From Streptomyces sp. Root1304 (GTDB taxonomy: Bacteria > Actinomycetota > Actinomycetes > Streptomycetales > Streptomycetaceae), in NCBI RefSeq assembly GCF_001426405.1, contig NZ_LMEP01000012.1:499921-563920 (forward strand): a DNA stretch of 64,000 nt, in the 5' to 3' direction. A program made the translations under genes and the position numbers. Shown piece after piece: positions 49,615 to 57,598 of the stretch. Within the stretch, counting starts at the first letter, position 1; each line of letters begins with the position of its first letter. The notes under the pieces are model-generated. The model was not told the DNA's origin. It did not search any database and was given only the letters and a program-made list of their open reading frames with translations.

Positions 49615-51012
49615 TCAGCTGACACCCGGTGCCGAACGGGTGACGAGGTCCGGGACCCAGTTCCCGTGCAGCCCCAGCGGGACCCGTACCGGCAGGTGGA
49701 CCCGGGCGAGCGGTGCGCCGGAGAAGTCGCGGGCGGCCAGGACCACCAGATCGGTCGCGGCCCGCTCCGGCGCGAAGACGTACGCCATCACGTACCCGTC
49801 GTCCTCGGCCACCGGCGACTCGGCGGGCACGAAGACCCCCTCGCCGACGGTCCCGTACCGCCCGAACTCGTGCGCCTCCGTGGTGCCGCGCTCCAGGTCG
49901 TGCTTGAGGAGGGCGTTGCTGAACCCCTCCTCCGGCCGGTCGTCGCCGGGGCCGGCGGGCGCGGCGTACAGCTCGACGGCGGCGGTGTACCCGTACCGGT
50001 GCGGGCGCCCGGTGCGGGAGGAGGCGACGCGCGGGAACTCCTGGACGCGGTCGTCGAGCCGGTCCTCCCGCACCGTCCCCCGCGCGAGGTCGACCGTCCA
50101 GCGGTCCAGGGTCGGGCGGCTCGCGCCCACGTCCCTGATGTCGAAGCCCTCGCCGTGCCGGACGACGTCGACGACGATCTCCCCGGCGCCCGTCTCGTAC
50201 GCGTTGAGGGTGTGCCCCACCAGGCCGGGCGCGAGACCGAACCACCGGACCTCCCCCCGGCCGTCGCGGGGGAGCACGCCCAGCCGGGCCCCGCGCCCCT
50301 CGTCCCAGGTGAAGGGCACGCCGGTGGCGAGGTGGGCGGGGCTGAACACCACGGGGGAGTCGAAGAGCAGCACGTGGTGCTCGGTGAGCGCGAAGTCGTG
50401 CATGTACGGGTTGCCGGGCACCCGGACGGTGGTGGTGCGCCGTACCGTTCCGGCGGCGTCCATGACGATGTGCTGGACGTCGTCCGAGCCGTAGCGGAAG
50501 GCGAGCGAGTGCAGTTCGCCGGTGTGCGGGTCGAAGAGCGAGTGGGCGTTGGCGCTGTACCCCTCCGGGGTCGCCCCCAGGTCGCAGGGGCCCAGAGTGT
50601 CCAGCTCGTAGCCGAGTTCGTACGGGCGGATGCCGCCCTCGATGAGTGCGTAGGTGCGGCCCGCGAGCCCCGCGACCTGCACGTTCGGCGAGACGTCGAG
50701 GCGCTCGTCGACCGGGGTGCCCCGGCGCGGCTCGCCCAGCAGGTCGGCGACGGAGCCGGAGCGGACCCAGCGGTTGCGGTACCACTCGGCGCGCCCGTCC
50801 CGGATGCGGACGCCGTGCACCATGCCCGCGCCGAGGGTCCAGATGTGGGCGGTGGGGTCCTCGACGCCGAGCGGGTTGGGGCCGTTCCGTAAGTAGCGGC
50901 CGGTGAGGTGGGCGGGGATCCGCCCGGTGACCGGCAGGTCGTGCGCAGTCACCTCCTCGGTGACGGGGGCGAAGCTGCCGGAGAGGTAGCGGTTGCGGCG
51001 GGTGGTCGTCAT
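49615..51012 (-). CDS. Carotenoid oxygenase family protein
   Basis: A 465-residue seven-bladed-propeller oxygenase. Four iron-ligand His positions: SANAHSLFD, PYMHDFALTEHH, GLVGHTLNAY and the C-terminal VPLGLHGNWVP. N-terminal LRNGPNPLGVED is the family signature. Relatives cleave carotenoids, apocarotenoids or stilbenoid double bonds; the substrate cannot be read. It starts inside the stop of a TetR gene (4-base overlap), so the regulator is translated first. Confidence 0.92.
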   Translation of the reverse strand: MTTTRRNRYLSGSFAPVTEEVTAHDLPVTGRIPAHLTGRYLRNGPNPLGVEDPTAHIWTLGAGMVHGVRIRDGRAEWYRNRWVRSGSVADLLGEPRRGTPVDERLDVSPNVQVAGLAGRTYALIEGGIRPYELGYELDTLGPCDLGATPEGYSANAHSLFDPHTGELHSLAFRYGSDDVQHIVMDAAGTVRRTTTVRVPGNPYMHDFALTEHHVLLFDSPVVFSPAHLATGVPFTWDEGRGARLGVLPRDGRGEVRWFGLAPGLVGHTLNAYETGAGEIVVDVVRHGEGFDIRDVGASRPTLDRWTVDLARGTVREDRLDDRVQEFPRVASSRTGRPHRYGYTAAVELYAAPAGPGDDRPEEGFSNALLKHDLERGTTEAHEFGRYGTVGEGVFVPAESPVAEDDGYVMAYVFAPERAATDLVVLAARDFSGAPLARVHLPVRVPLGLHGNWVPDLVTRSAPGVS

Positions 51013-51710
51013 CGGGGGCTCCCGGCGGGGGCGGTGTGTGGCGTGTCGCGGGTGGGCTCGGGGTCGGTGGGCTCCGGCGTGTCGCGGGTGGGCTCGGGGT
51101 CCGTGGGCTCCGGCGCGTACGCCCGGCCCACCGCCGCCATCAGCGCCTCGTAGCGGGCGCCGGCCTCCTCCGGGGCGAAGTGTCCGGCGATCTCCAGGCT
51201 CACCGCGCCGTGCGAGGCGGCCCAGAAGATCTTGGAGACCTCGTGGGCGTCGCCCGGCCGGAGGAACCCGGCGTCCATGCAGGCGGCGACGGCGGCGGTC
51301 GAGGTCTCGAAGGCGGTCCCGGCGACGGCGAGTGCCTCCGGGCTGGGCCGGTAGCCCGGCACGGGCTGCTCGAACATCACCCGGTAGTAGGCCGGTTCGG
51401 CCAGCGCGTGGCGGCGGTAGGCGGTGCCGAGCGCGATGAGGTGGGCCAGCGGGTCGTCGCCGCGAGGGATGCTCTCCTGGGTGCGGCGCAGCCGGGCGAA
51501 GCCCTCCCGGTACAGCGCGTCGATCAGCCCCTCCTTCCCGCCGAACATCGTGTAGATGACCTTGGTCGAGGCGCCGATGTCGGTGGAGATCCGCCGGACG
51601 GTCAGGGCGGCCGGGCCCTCCGCGACGAGCAGGGCGATGGAGCGGTCGAGGATCGTGGTGCGCACGGCGTTCTGGCCGAGGCGCTGGGCGTCCTGGTAGG
51701 GCGTGCTCAT
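51009..51710 (-). CDS. TetR-family regulator with a duplicated C-terminal tail
   Basis: A 233-residue repressor: HTH region ILDRSIALLVAEGPAALTVRRISTDIGASTKVIYTMFGGK, then a TetR_C-like ligand domain. The tail contains two exact copies of the 12-residue unit PEPTDPEPTRDT (encoded by the 36-bp repeats at 51040-51111). It overlaps the carotenoid oxygenase start by four bases. A GGTAACACCG/CGGTGTTACC inverted repeat (51712-51745) lies just upstream, likely its operator. Confidence 0.88.
   Translation of the reverse strand: MSTPYQDAQRLGQNAVRTTILDRSIALLVAEGPAALTVRRISTDIGASTKVIYTMFGGKEGLIDALYREGFARLRRTQESIPRGDDPLAHLIALGTAYRRHALAEPAYYRVMFEQPVPGYRPSPEALAVAGTAFETSTAAVAACMDAGFLRPGDAHEVSKIFWAASHGAVSLEIAGHFAPEEAGARYEALMAAVGRAYAPEPTDPEPTRDTPEPTDPEPTRDTPHTAPAGSPR
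51040..51111 (-). repeat. 36-bp in-frame tandem duplication in the TetR tail
   Basis: Two 36-base units (51040-51075 and 51076-51111) differ at one base and encode the duplicated PEPTDPEPTRDT. Confidence 0.9.
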
Positions 51711-51711
51711 G

Positions 51712-51745
51712 GGTAACACCGTATCCAAGCGGTAACGGTGTTACC
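51712..51745. promoter_or_regulatory. Operator-like inverted repeat before the TetR/carotenoid oxygenase operon
   Basis: GGTAACACCG (51712-51721) and CGGTGTTACC (51736-51745) form a perfect 10-bp inverted repeat with a 14-base spacer; a third GGTAAC (51731) lies inside. Confidence 0.6.
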
Positions 51746-51792
51746 AGGGTGATGCGCGGACTTCCTGGCGAGCCGTGCGCGAACAGGGCGTC

Positions 51793-52560
51793 TCAGGGCC
51801 GGAGTTCGTCCCACTCCACCGCGTCGTAGGCCGCGTGCACCCGGCCCATCAGCTCCTCGTCCACCGCGAACGCGACCTCGTCGATCGCCGTCACGGGCGC
51901 GACGGAACGGGAGTTGGTGACGAGCGCGGCCCGGTAGCCCGCGAGATCGGCCAGGGTGACCGGGCGCCGCACCGACGGCAGCCGGGGCGCCAGCAGCGCC
52001 ATCGTGATCCCTTCGAGGCAGGGCGCCGACGGCCAGACCAGCGAAGTGCCGTCCCAGAAGGCGATGTTGGTGATCGAACCCTCGGCGATCTCGCCGTACG
52101 GGGAGGTCAGCACGGCCTCGTCGTAGCCGGCCCGCACGGCCGCCTCGCGGTGGTAGCTCTGGCCGAAACCGCCCAGGTGCTTGATGTGCGGCGCGGGGCG
52201 CCAGTACTCGGCGGTGGCCAGTCGCTGCGGGGCGCCGGGGCCGTCCGGGGCCGGCGCGGCGACGGTGACCGCGACACGGACGCCCGGGTACACGTACACC
52301 CGCAGCGAGGCGTCCCGCCGCCCGGCCCGCTCCAGGGCCCCGGCGGCCAGCGCGCGGACCTCCTCGCCGTCGAGGCCCCGGCCGAACAGCTCCCGGGTGG
52401 AGCGGTCCAGGCGGGCGAGGTGGAGGTCGAGCCCCTTCGCGCGGCCGTCCCGCACCTGCATGGCCGTGAAGTGGCCGAAGCCGGTCATGACGGCGGCCAG
52501 CGTCCCGGGGTCGGCCACCGGGGCGCCGTCGATCTCGATGTGCGGAGGCGGAGTCGTCAT
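51793..52560 (-). CDS. Class IV aminotransferase
   Basis: A 255-residue PLP enzyme (branched-chain/ADC-lyase fold type IV). The PLP Lys lies in PAPHIKHLGGFGQ; EIAEGSITNIAFWDG binds the phosphate. The final LVTNSRSVAPVTAID helps substrate binding. Family members are branched-chain aminotransferases, D-amino acid aminotransferases or aminodeoxychorismate lyases; the exact reaction cannot be read. It is divergent from the SoxR-box FMN reductase gene, with only about 90 bases between starts. Confidence 0.88.
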   Translation of the reverse strand: MTTPPPHIEIDGAPVADPGTLAAVMTGFGHFTAMQVRDGRAKGLDLHLARLDRSTRELFGRGLDGEEVRALAAGALERAGRRDASLRVYVYPGVRVAVTVAAPAPDGPGAPQRLATAEYWRPAPHIKHLGGFGQSYHREAAVRAGYDEAVLTSPYGEIAEGSITNIAFWDGTSLVWPSAPCLEGITMALLAPRLPSVRRPVTLADLAGYRAALVTNSRSVAPVTAIDEVAFAVDEELMGRVHAAYDAVEWDELRP

Positions 52561-52614
52561 GGGCTCACCGTACGTCCCGGGAAAGGGGCTCGGGGAAGTC
52601 CCGGAGACCGGCGC

Positions 52615-52645
52615 TTGACCTCAACCAAACTTGAGGTACCACGAT
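52615..52645 (+). promoter_or_regulatory. SoxR box with MerR-type promoter
   Basis: ACCTCAA-CCAAAC-TTGAGGT (52618-52637) is a perfect 7-6-7 inverted repeat that closely matches SoxR boxes. It lies between TTGACC (52615-52620) and CACGAT (52640-52645), giving the 19-bp spacer typical of MerR-family promoters. The CACGAT ends 7 bases before the ATG. Confidence 0.85.
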
Positions 52646-52652
52646 CCTCGGC

Positions 52653-53315
52653 ATGGACATCACGAACTCCACCCAGACGCAGGTTCAGGCCCAGGCCCAG
52701 GCGCAGACACAGACGCAGACGCAGGGTCAGGCCCGGACCCGGCCCCTCACCCTCGCCCTCGTCGTCGCCAGCGACCGCGAAGGCCGCTTCGCCCCCGTCG
52801 TCACCGACTGGTTCCGCTCCCGTCTCGCCGAGCGCGAGGACTTCGCCGTCACCGTCGTCGACCTCGCCGAGGTCGACCTCCCGACCTCCCTCTCCCACCA
52901 CCCCTCCCCGGCCGTCCGTGCCGAACTCGCCAAGGTCACCCCGCTGTTGGAGGAGGCCGACGCGTTCGTCGTCATCACCCCCGAGTACAACCACTCCTTC
53001 CCCGCCTCCCTCAAGAACCTGATCGACCGGCACTACACCGAATGGCAGGCCAAGCCCGTCGGCTTCGTCTCCTACGGCGGCATCTCCGGCGGCCTGCGCG
53101 CCGTCGAGCAACTGCGCCAGGTCTACGCCGAGATGCACGCCGTCACCGTCCGCGACACCGTCTCCTTCCACCACGCCCACGGGCAGTTCGACGAGGACGG
53201 CCGCCACAAGGACCCGGTCGGCGCCGAGATCGCCGCCAAGGCCCTCCTCGACCAGCTCGCCTGGTGGGGCCGTGCCCTCAAGGACGCCAAGGCCGTCCAG
53301 CCGTACGGCAAGTGA
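52653..53315 (+). CDS. NADPH-dependent FMN reductase (SoxR-target type)
   Basis: A 220-residue flavodoxin-like reductase: VVASDREGRFAPVVTDWF, EADAFVVITPEYNHSFPASLKNLIDRHY (the FMN-binding signature), and FVSYGGISGGLRAVEQLR. The N-terminus has a Gln/Thr/Ala repeat (about residues 5-26) encoded by CAG-containing hexamers. It probably reduces quinones or other redox-active compounds, or supplies reduced FMN. I recall the corresponding gene as a SoxR-regulon member in S. coelicolor (SCO2478); here a near-perfect SoxR box is present. It is followed after 12 bases by the ABC exporter genes. Confidence 0.9.
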   Translation: MDITNSTQTQVQAQAQAQTQTQTQGQARTRPLTLALVVASDREGRFAPVVTDWFRSRLAEREDFAVTVVDLAEVDLPTSLSHHPSPAVRAELAKVTPLLEEADAFVVITPEYNHSFPASLKNLIDRHYTEWQAKPVGFVSYGGISGGLRAVEQLRQVYAEMHAVTVRDTVSFHHAHGQFDEDGRHKDPVGAEIAAKALLDQLAWWGRALKDAKAVQPYGK

Positions 53316-53327
53316 GGAGCCGTCACC

Positions 53328-54936
53328 GTGCTGCTGCGACTCCTCGCGCCCCGCCTCCGGCCCCACCGGCGCCTCCTCACCCTCCTCGTCGGACTCCAGC
53401 TCGTCCAGACGCTGGCCTCCCTCGCCCTGCCCACCCTCAACGCCGGAATCATCGACCGGGGCGTCCTCCGCGGGGACACCGACCGTGTCCTCCAGGGGGG
53501 CGCCGCGATGATCGCCGTCACCCTCCTCCAGGCGGCGGCCGCGGCCGCCGCCACCTACACCGGCGCCCGGATCGCCATGGGCGTCGCCCGCGACCTGCGC
53601 TCCGAGGTCTTCCGGCACGTCCAGGACTTCTCCGCCCGGGAGCGGGGCCGCTTCGGCGCCGCCTCCCTCATCACCCGCACCACCAACGACGTCCAGCAGA
53701 TCCAGACCTTCACCGTCCTCGTCCTGACCATGCTGGTCGCCGCGCCCCTCCTCTGCTTCGGCGGCATCGCCATGGCCCTGCGCCAGGACGTGCCGCTCGC
53801 CCTGGTCCTGCTGCTCTTCGTACCCGTGATGACCGGGGCCGTCGGCACCGTCGTGCTGCGGATGCGGCCGCTCTTCCGGGGCATGCAGGAGCGCGTCGAC
53901 CGCGCCAACCGGGTGCTGCGCGAGCAGATCACCGGCGTCCGGGTGGTCCGTGCCTTCGTCCGCGACCGGCACGAGCGGGAACGGTTCGCCGCCGCCAACG
54001 ACGAACTCCTCTCCGTCGGGCTGCGGGCCGGCCGCCTCCAGGCCCTGATGTTCCCCACCGTGCTCATCGTCTGGCAGCTGACGACCGTCGCCCTCGTGTA
54101 CGTCGGAGCCCACCGCATCGACTCCGGCGCCCTCCAGCCGGGCGGGCTCGTCGCCTTCCTCGGCTATCTCCTCCAGACCTCGATGTCCGTGATGATGGTC
54201 CTCTTCCTGCTCATGAACATGCCCCGGGCCGAGGCGGGCGCCGAACGCGTCCGCGAGGTGCTCGACACCCGCCCGTCCGTCGCCCCGCCGGTGGACCCGG
54301 TGAGGACGGCGGTCCGGCGCGGGCACCTGGAGGTCAGGAGCGCGGACTTCCGTTACCCGGGCGCGGAGGAATCCGTCCTCAGGAACGTCGGGCTGGTGGC
54401 CCGGCCCGGTGAGACCACCGCGATCATCGGTTCCACCGGCAGCGGCAAGTCGACCCTACCTCTTCTCCGGGACCGTCGCCACCAACCTCCGCTACGGCAA
54501 GCCCGACGCCACCGACGAAGAACTCTGGCACGCCCTGGAGACCGCCCAGGCCGCCGACTTCGTCCGCGCGCTCGACGAAGGCCTCGACGCGCCCGTCTCC
54601 CAGGGCGGCACCAACTTCTCCGGCGGCCAGCGCCAGCGCCTCGCCATCGCCCGGGTCCTCGTCGCCCGCCCCCGCCTCTACCTCTTCGACGACTCCTTCT
54701 CCGCCCTCGACCCCGGCACCGACGCCCGGCTCCGCGCCGCCCTGCGGGAGGAGACGGCGGACGCGACCGTCGTCATCGTCGCCCAGCGGGTCTCCACCAT
54801 CCGGCAGGCCGACCGGATCGTCGTCCTCGACCGGGGCCGGAGCGTCGGCACCGGCACCCACACGTCCCTGATGCGGGACAACGCCACCTACCGGGAGATC
54901 GTCCTCTCCCAGCTCACCGAGGAGGAAGCCGCGTGA
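53328..54936 (+). pseudogene. ABC exporter subunit 1, frameshifted by an internal deletion
   Basis: A heterodimeric-exporter half-transporter. The first frame gives an intact six-helix domain (about 1-300) and Walker A GSTGSGKST, then directly after that the protein continues in another frame at PYLFSGTVATNLRYGK. The break is at about 54454-54457. The normal 35-45 residues between Walker A and PYLF, including the Q-loop, are missing and the frame is shifted, so the subunit should be inactive. The rest (FSGGQRQRLAIARV, LYLFDDSFSALD, VAQRVSTI) is intact; D for the catalytic Glu and Q for the H-loop His are typical of the degenerate site of heterodimeric ABC exporters. Start GTG 53328, 12 bases after the FMN reductase stop. 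Confidence 0.8.
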
Positions 54937-56828
54937 GCACGCCGACCGCGACCCGTACCCCTGCCCCCGCTCCCTCCGCCCCCACCCCCGCGGCCGCCCC
55001 CGCCCGCACCGGCCCCCCGCCCCGGCGCGGCCCCGGCCTCGCCACCCCCTCCCTCGAACGCTCCCTCTCCTTCCGCGCCTCCGGCCTCCGCCTCCTGCGC
55101 ACCCTCGCCCCCGACCGGGCCCGCCTCCTCGGCGTCCTCGCCGCCGGCGCCGCGGCCGTCTCCCTCTCCGTCCTCGGCCCGCTCCTCCTCGGCCGCGCCA
55201 CCGACCTCGTCATCACCGGCGCGACCGGCCCCGCCGGGGTCGACTTCCCGGCCGCCGGCCGGCTCCTCGCCCTCTCCGCCCTGGTCGTCGCCGGGTCCTC
55301 CCTCCTCACCTGGACCCAGCTGCGGATCGCCACCACCGTCGTCCAGCGGGCCGGCCACCGGCTCCGCCGGGAGGCCCAGCACAAACTGGCGAAGCTGCCC
55401 CTCACGTACCTCGACCGGCAGTCGCGCGGCGAGGTGCTCTCCCGCACCACCAACGACATCGACAACGTCACCCAGACCCTCCAGCAGGCCTTCAGCCAGA
55501 TGGTCCGCGCCCTGCTGACCCTGGCCGGCGTCCTGGTGATGATGTTCTGGATCTCCCCGCTGCTCGCCCTCGTCGCCCTGGCCACCGTGCCCGTCTCGAT
55601 CGCCGTCGCCGCCCTCGTCGGCCGCCGCGCCCAGCCGCAGTTCGTGAAGCAGTGGGCGGTCACCGGCCGGCTCGGCAGCCACGTCGAGGAGATGATCACC
55701 GGCCACACCGAGGTCGTCGCCTTCGGCCGGCGCGCCGAGGCCGTGCGCCGCTTCGACGAGCTGGGCGAGGAGCTGTACCGGGCGAGCTTCCGCGCCCAGT
55801 TCGTCTCCGGCTTCATCCAGCCCGCGCTGACCTTCGTCGGCAACCTCAACTACGTCGCCATCGCCGTGGTCGGCGGACTGCGGGTGGCGAGCGGCACCCT
55901 CTCCGTCGGCGACGTGCAGGCCTTCGTCCAGTACTCGTACGACTTCAACGGCCCGATCACCCAGGTCGCCGCGATGGCCAACCTCCTCCAGTCCGGGGTG
56001 GCCTCCGCCGAACGGGTCTTCGACCTCCTCGACGCCGAGGAGGAGACCCCGGACCCGGTGGCGCCGCAGCGGCCCGCCGAGCTGCGCGGCAGGGTCTCCT
56101 TCGAGAAGGCCGCCTTCCGCTACGAGCCGGGCAGGCCGCTCATCGAGGACCTCTCGCTCACCGTCGAGCCCGGCCGGACCGTCGCGATCGTCGGCCCGAC
56201 CGGCGCCGGCAAGACCACCCTGGTGAACCTGCTGCTCCGCTTCCACGAGGTCACCGGCGGCCGGATCACCCTCGACGGGGTCGACACGGCCACGATGACC
56301 CGGGAGGAACTGCGCTCCGGCATCGGCATGGTCCTCCAGGACACCTGGCTGTTCGGCGGCACCATCGCCGACAACATCGCGTACGGGGTGCCCGGCGAGG
56401 TCTCCCGCGAGCGGATCGTCGAGGCGGCGCGGGCCGCGCACGCCGACCGATTCGTCCGCACCCTGCCCGCCGGGTACGACACCGCGCTCGACGAGGACGG
56501 CGGCGGCCTCAGCGCCGGCGAGAAGCAGCTGATCACCCTCGCCCGCGCGTTCCTCTCCGACCCGGTGATCCTCGTCCTCGACGAGGCCACCAGCTCCGTC
56601 GACACCCGCACCGAGGTCCTCGTCCAGCAGGCGATGACCTCGCTCCGGGCCGGCCGCACCAGCTTCGTCGTCGCCCACCGGCTCTCCACGATCAGGGACG
56701 CGGACACCATCCTGGTCATGGAGGACGGAGCCATCGCCGAACAGGGCGGCCACGAGGAACTCCTCGCCGCCGGAGGGGCGTACGCCCGGCTGCACGCCGC
56801 CCAGTTCGCCCGTACGGTGGAGACGTGA
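54933..56828 (+). CDS. ABC exporter subunit 2 (heterodimeric multidrug type)
   Basis: A 631-residue half-transporter: Pro/Ala-rich N-terminus (about 1-50), six transmembrane helices (about 60-345), NBD with Walker A GPTGAGKTT (about 425), Q-loop MVLQDTWLFGG, signature LSAGEKQLITLAR, Walker B LVLDEATSSVD with the catalytic Glu, and H-loop VAHRLSTI. Its consensus site complements the degenerate partner. GTG at 54933 overlaps the partner stop (GTGA). With the partner broken it may be non-functional unless another partner exists. The stop overlaps the CutA-GGCT start. Confidence 0.9.
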   Translation: MSTPTATRTPAPAPSAPTPAAAPARTGPPPRRGPGLATPSLERSLSFRASGLRLLRTLAPDRARLLGVLAAGAAAVSLSVLGPLLLGRATDLVITGATGPAGVDFPAAGRLLALSALVVAGSSLLTWTQLRIATTVVQRAGHRLRREAQHKLAKLPLTYLDRQSRGEVLSRTTNDIDNVTQTLQQAFSQMVRALLTLAGVLVMMFWISPLLALVALATVPVSIAVAALVGRRAQPQFVKQWAVTGRLGSHVEEMITGHTEVVAFGRRAEAVRRFDELGEELYRASFRAQFVSGFIQPALTFVGNLNYVAIAVVGGLRVASGTLSVGDVQAFVQYSYDFNGPITQVAAMANLLQSGVASAERVFDLLDAEEETPDPVAPQRPAELRGRVSFEKAAFRYEPGRPLIEDLSLTVEPGRTVAIVGPTGAGKTTLVNLLLRFHEVTGGRITLDGVDTATMTREELRSGIGMVLQDTWLFGGTIADNIAYGVPGEVSRERIVEAARAAHADRFVRTLPAGYDTALDEDGGGLSAGEKQLITLARAFLSDPVILVLDEATSSVDTRTEVLVQQAMTSLRAGRTSFVVAHRLSTIRDADTILVMEDGAIAEQGGHEELLAAGGAYARLHAAQFARTVET

Positions 56829-57544
56829 TCGTCACCGTCCGCACCACCACCGACGCGCGCGCCAAGGCCGAGGCCCTGGCGCGCGGCGCCGTCGAGGCCC
56901 GGCTCGTCGCCTGCGCGCAGATCTCGGGGCCCGTCACCTCCGTCTACCACTGGCGGGGCGCGATCGAGACGACCGAGGAGTGGCAGGTGGAGTTCAAGAC
57001 CACCGAGGCCCGCTACCCGGCCCTGGAGGCGCACCTGCTCGTCGCCCACGACTACGAGACGCCCGAGATCCTCGCCACCCGGACGACCCGGGTCGGCGCG
57101 GAGTACGCCCGCTGGGTCGAGCGGGAGACGGAGGCGGCCGAGGCGGTCGTGAGCCCGACGGACGACGAGCGGCCGTTCTTCGTGTACGGGACGCTGCGCC
57201 CCGGCGCGTACAACCACGACCGGTTCCTCGCCGGCCGCATCGGCACCGAGGCGGACGCCGTGCTGCACGGGGCGGTCCTGCACGACGGACCCGGCTACCC
57301 GTACGTCGTCCCGGCCGACGGCGGCACGGTGGTCGGCACGCTCCTCACACCCTCGCCCGGTGACTACAGCGACCTGTTCGGGCTGCTCGACCGCCTGGAG
57401 CTGCCCGTCGGGTACGAGCGGGTGGCGATGGACGTCGAACGGGTACGGGACGGGGCGCGGGTGTCCGCCTGGGTGTTCCTGGCGGCACCGGACGCGCCGC
57501 TCGGCGAGGTCATCGAGAGCGGGGACTGGTTCAGGCGGCCGTAG
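56825..57544 (+). CDS. CutA / gamma-glutamylcyclotransferase-like fusion protein
   Basis: A 239-residue two-domain protein. Residues about 1-105 are CutA: VRTTTDARAKAEALARGAVEARLVACAQI, TSVYHWRGAIETTEEWQVEFKTT, and HDYETPEIL. Residues about 115-239 are a GGCT/AIG2-like domain: FFVYGTLRPGAYNH (from about residue 118) and LLDRLELPVGYERV with the probable catalytic Glu. The linker is short (EAAEAVVSPTDDERP). CutA is a trimeric divalent-cation/copper-linked protein; GGCT-like domains release 5-oxoproline from gamma-glutamyl amines or peptides. GTG overlaps the ABC gene stop (GTGA). No frameshift separates the domains; both are in one frame. Confidence 0.88.
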   Translation: MIVTVRTTTDARAKAEALARGAVEARLVACAQISGPVTSVYHWRGAIETTEEWQVEFKTTEARYPALEAHLLVAHDYETPEILATRTTRVGAEYARWVERETEAAEAVVSPTDDERPFFVYGTLRPGAYNHDRFLAGRIGTEADAVLHGAVLHDGPGYPYVVPADGGTVVGTLLTPSPGDYSDLFGLLDRLELPVGYERVAMDVERVRDGARVSAWVFLAAPDAPLGEVIESGDWFRRP

Positions 57545-57598
57545 GGCGTGGGGTGCGCACGGCGGTCGGCCCCGGGGTCCGTCGCGTGCCCGGCCGGT

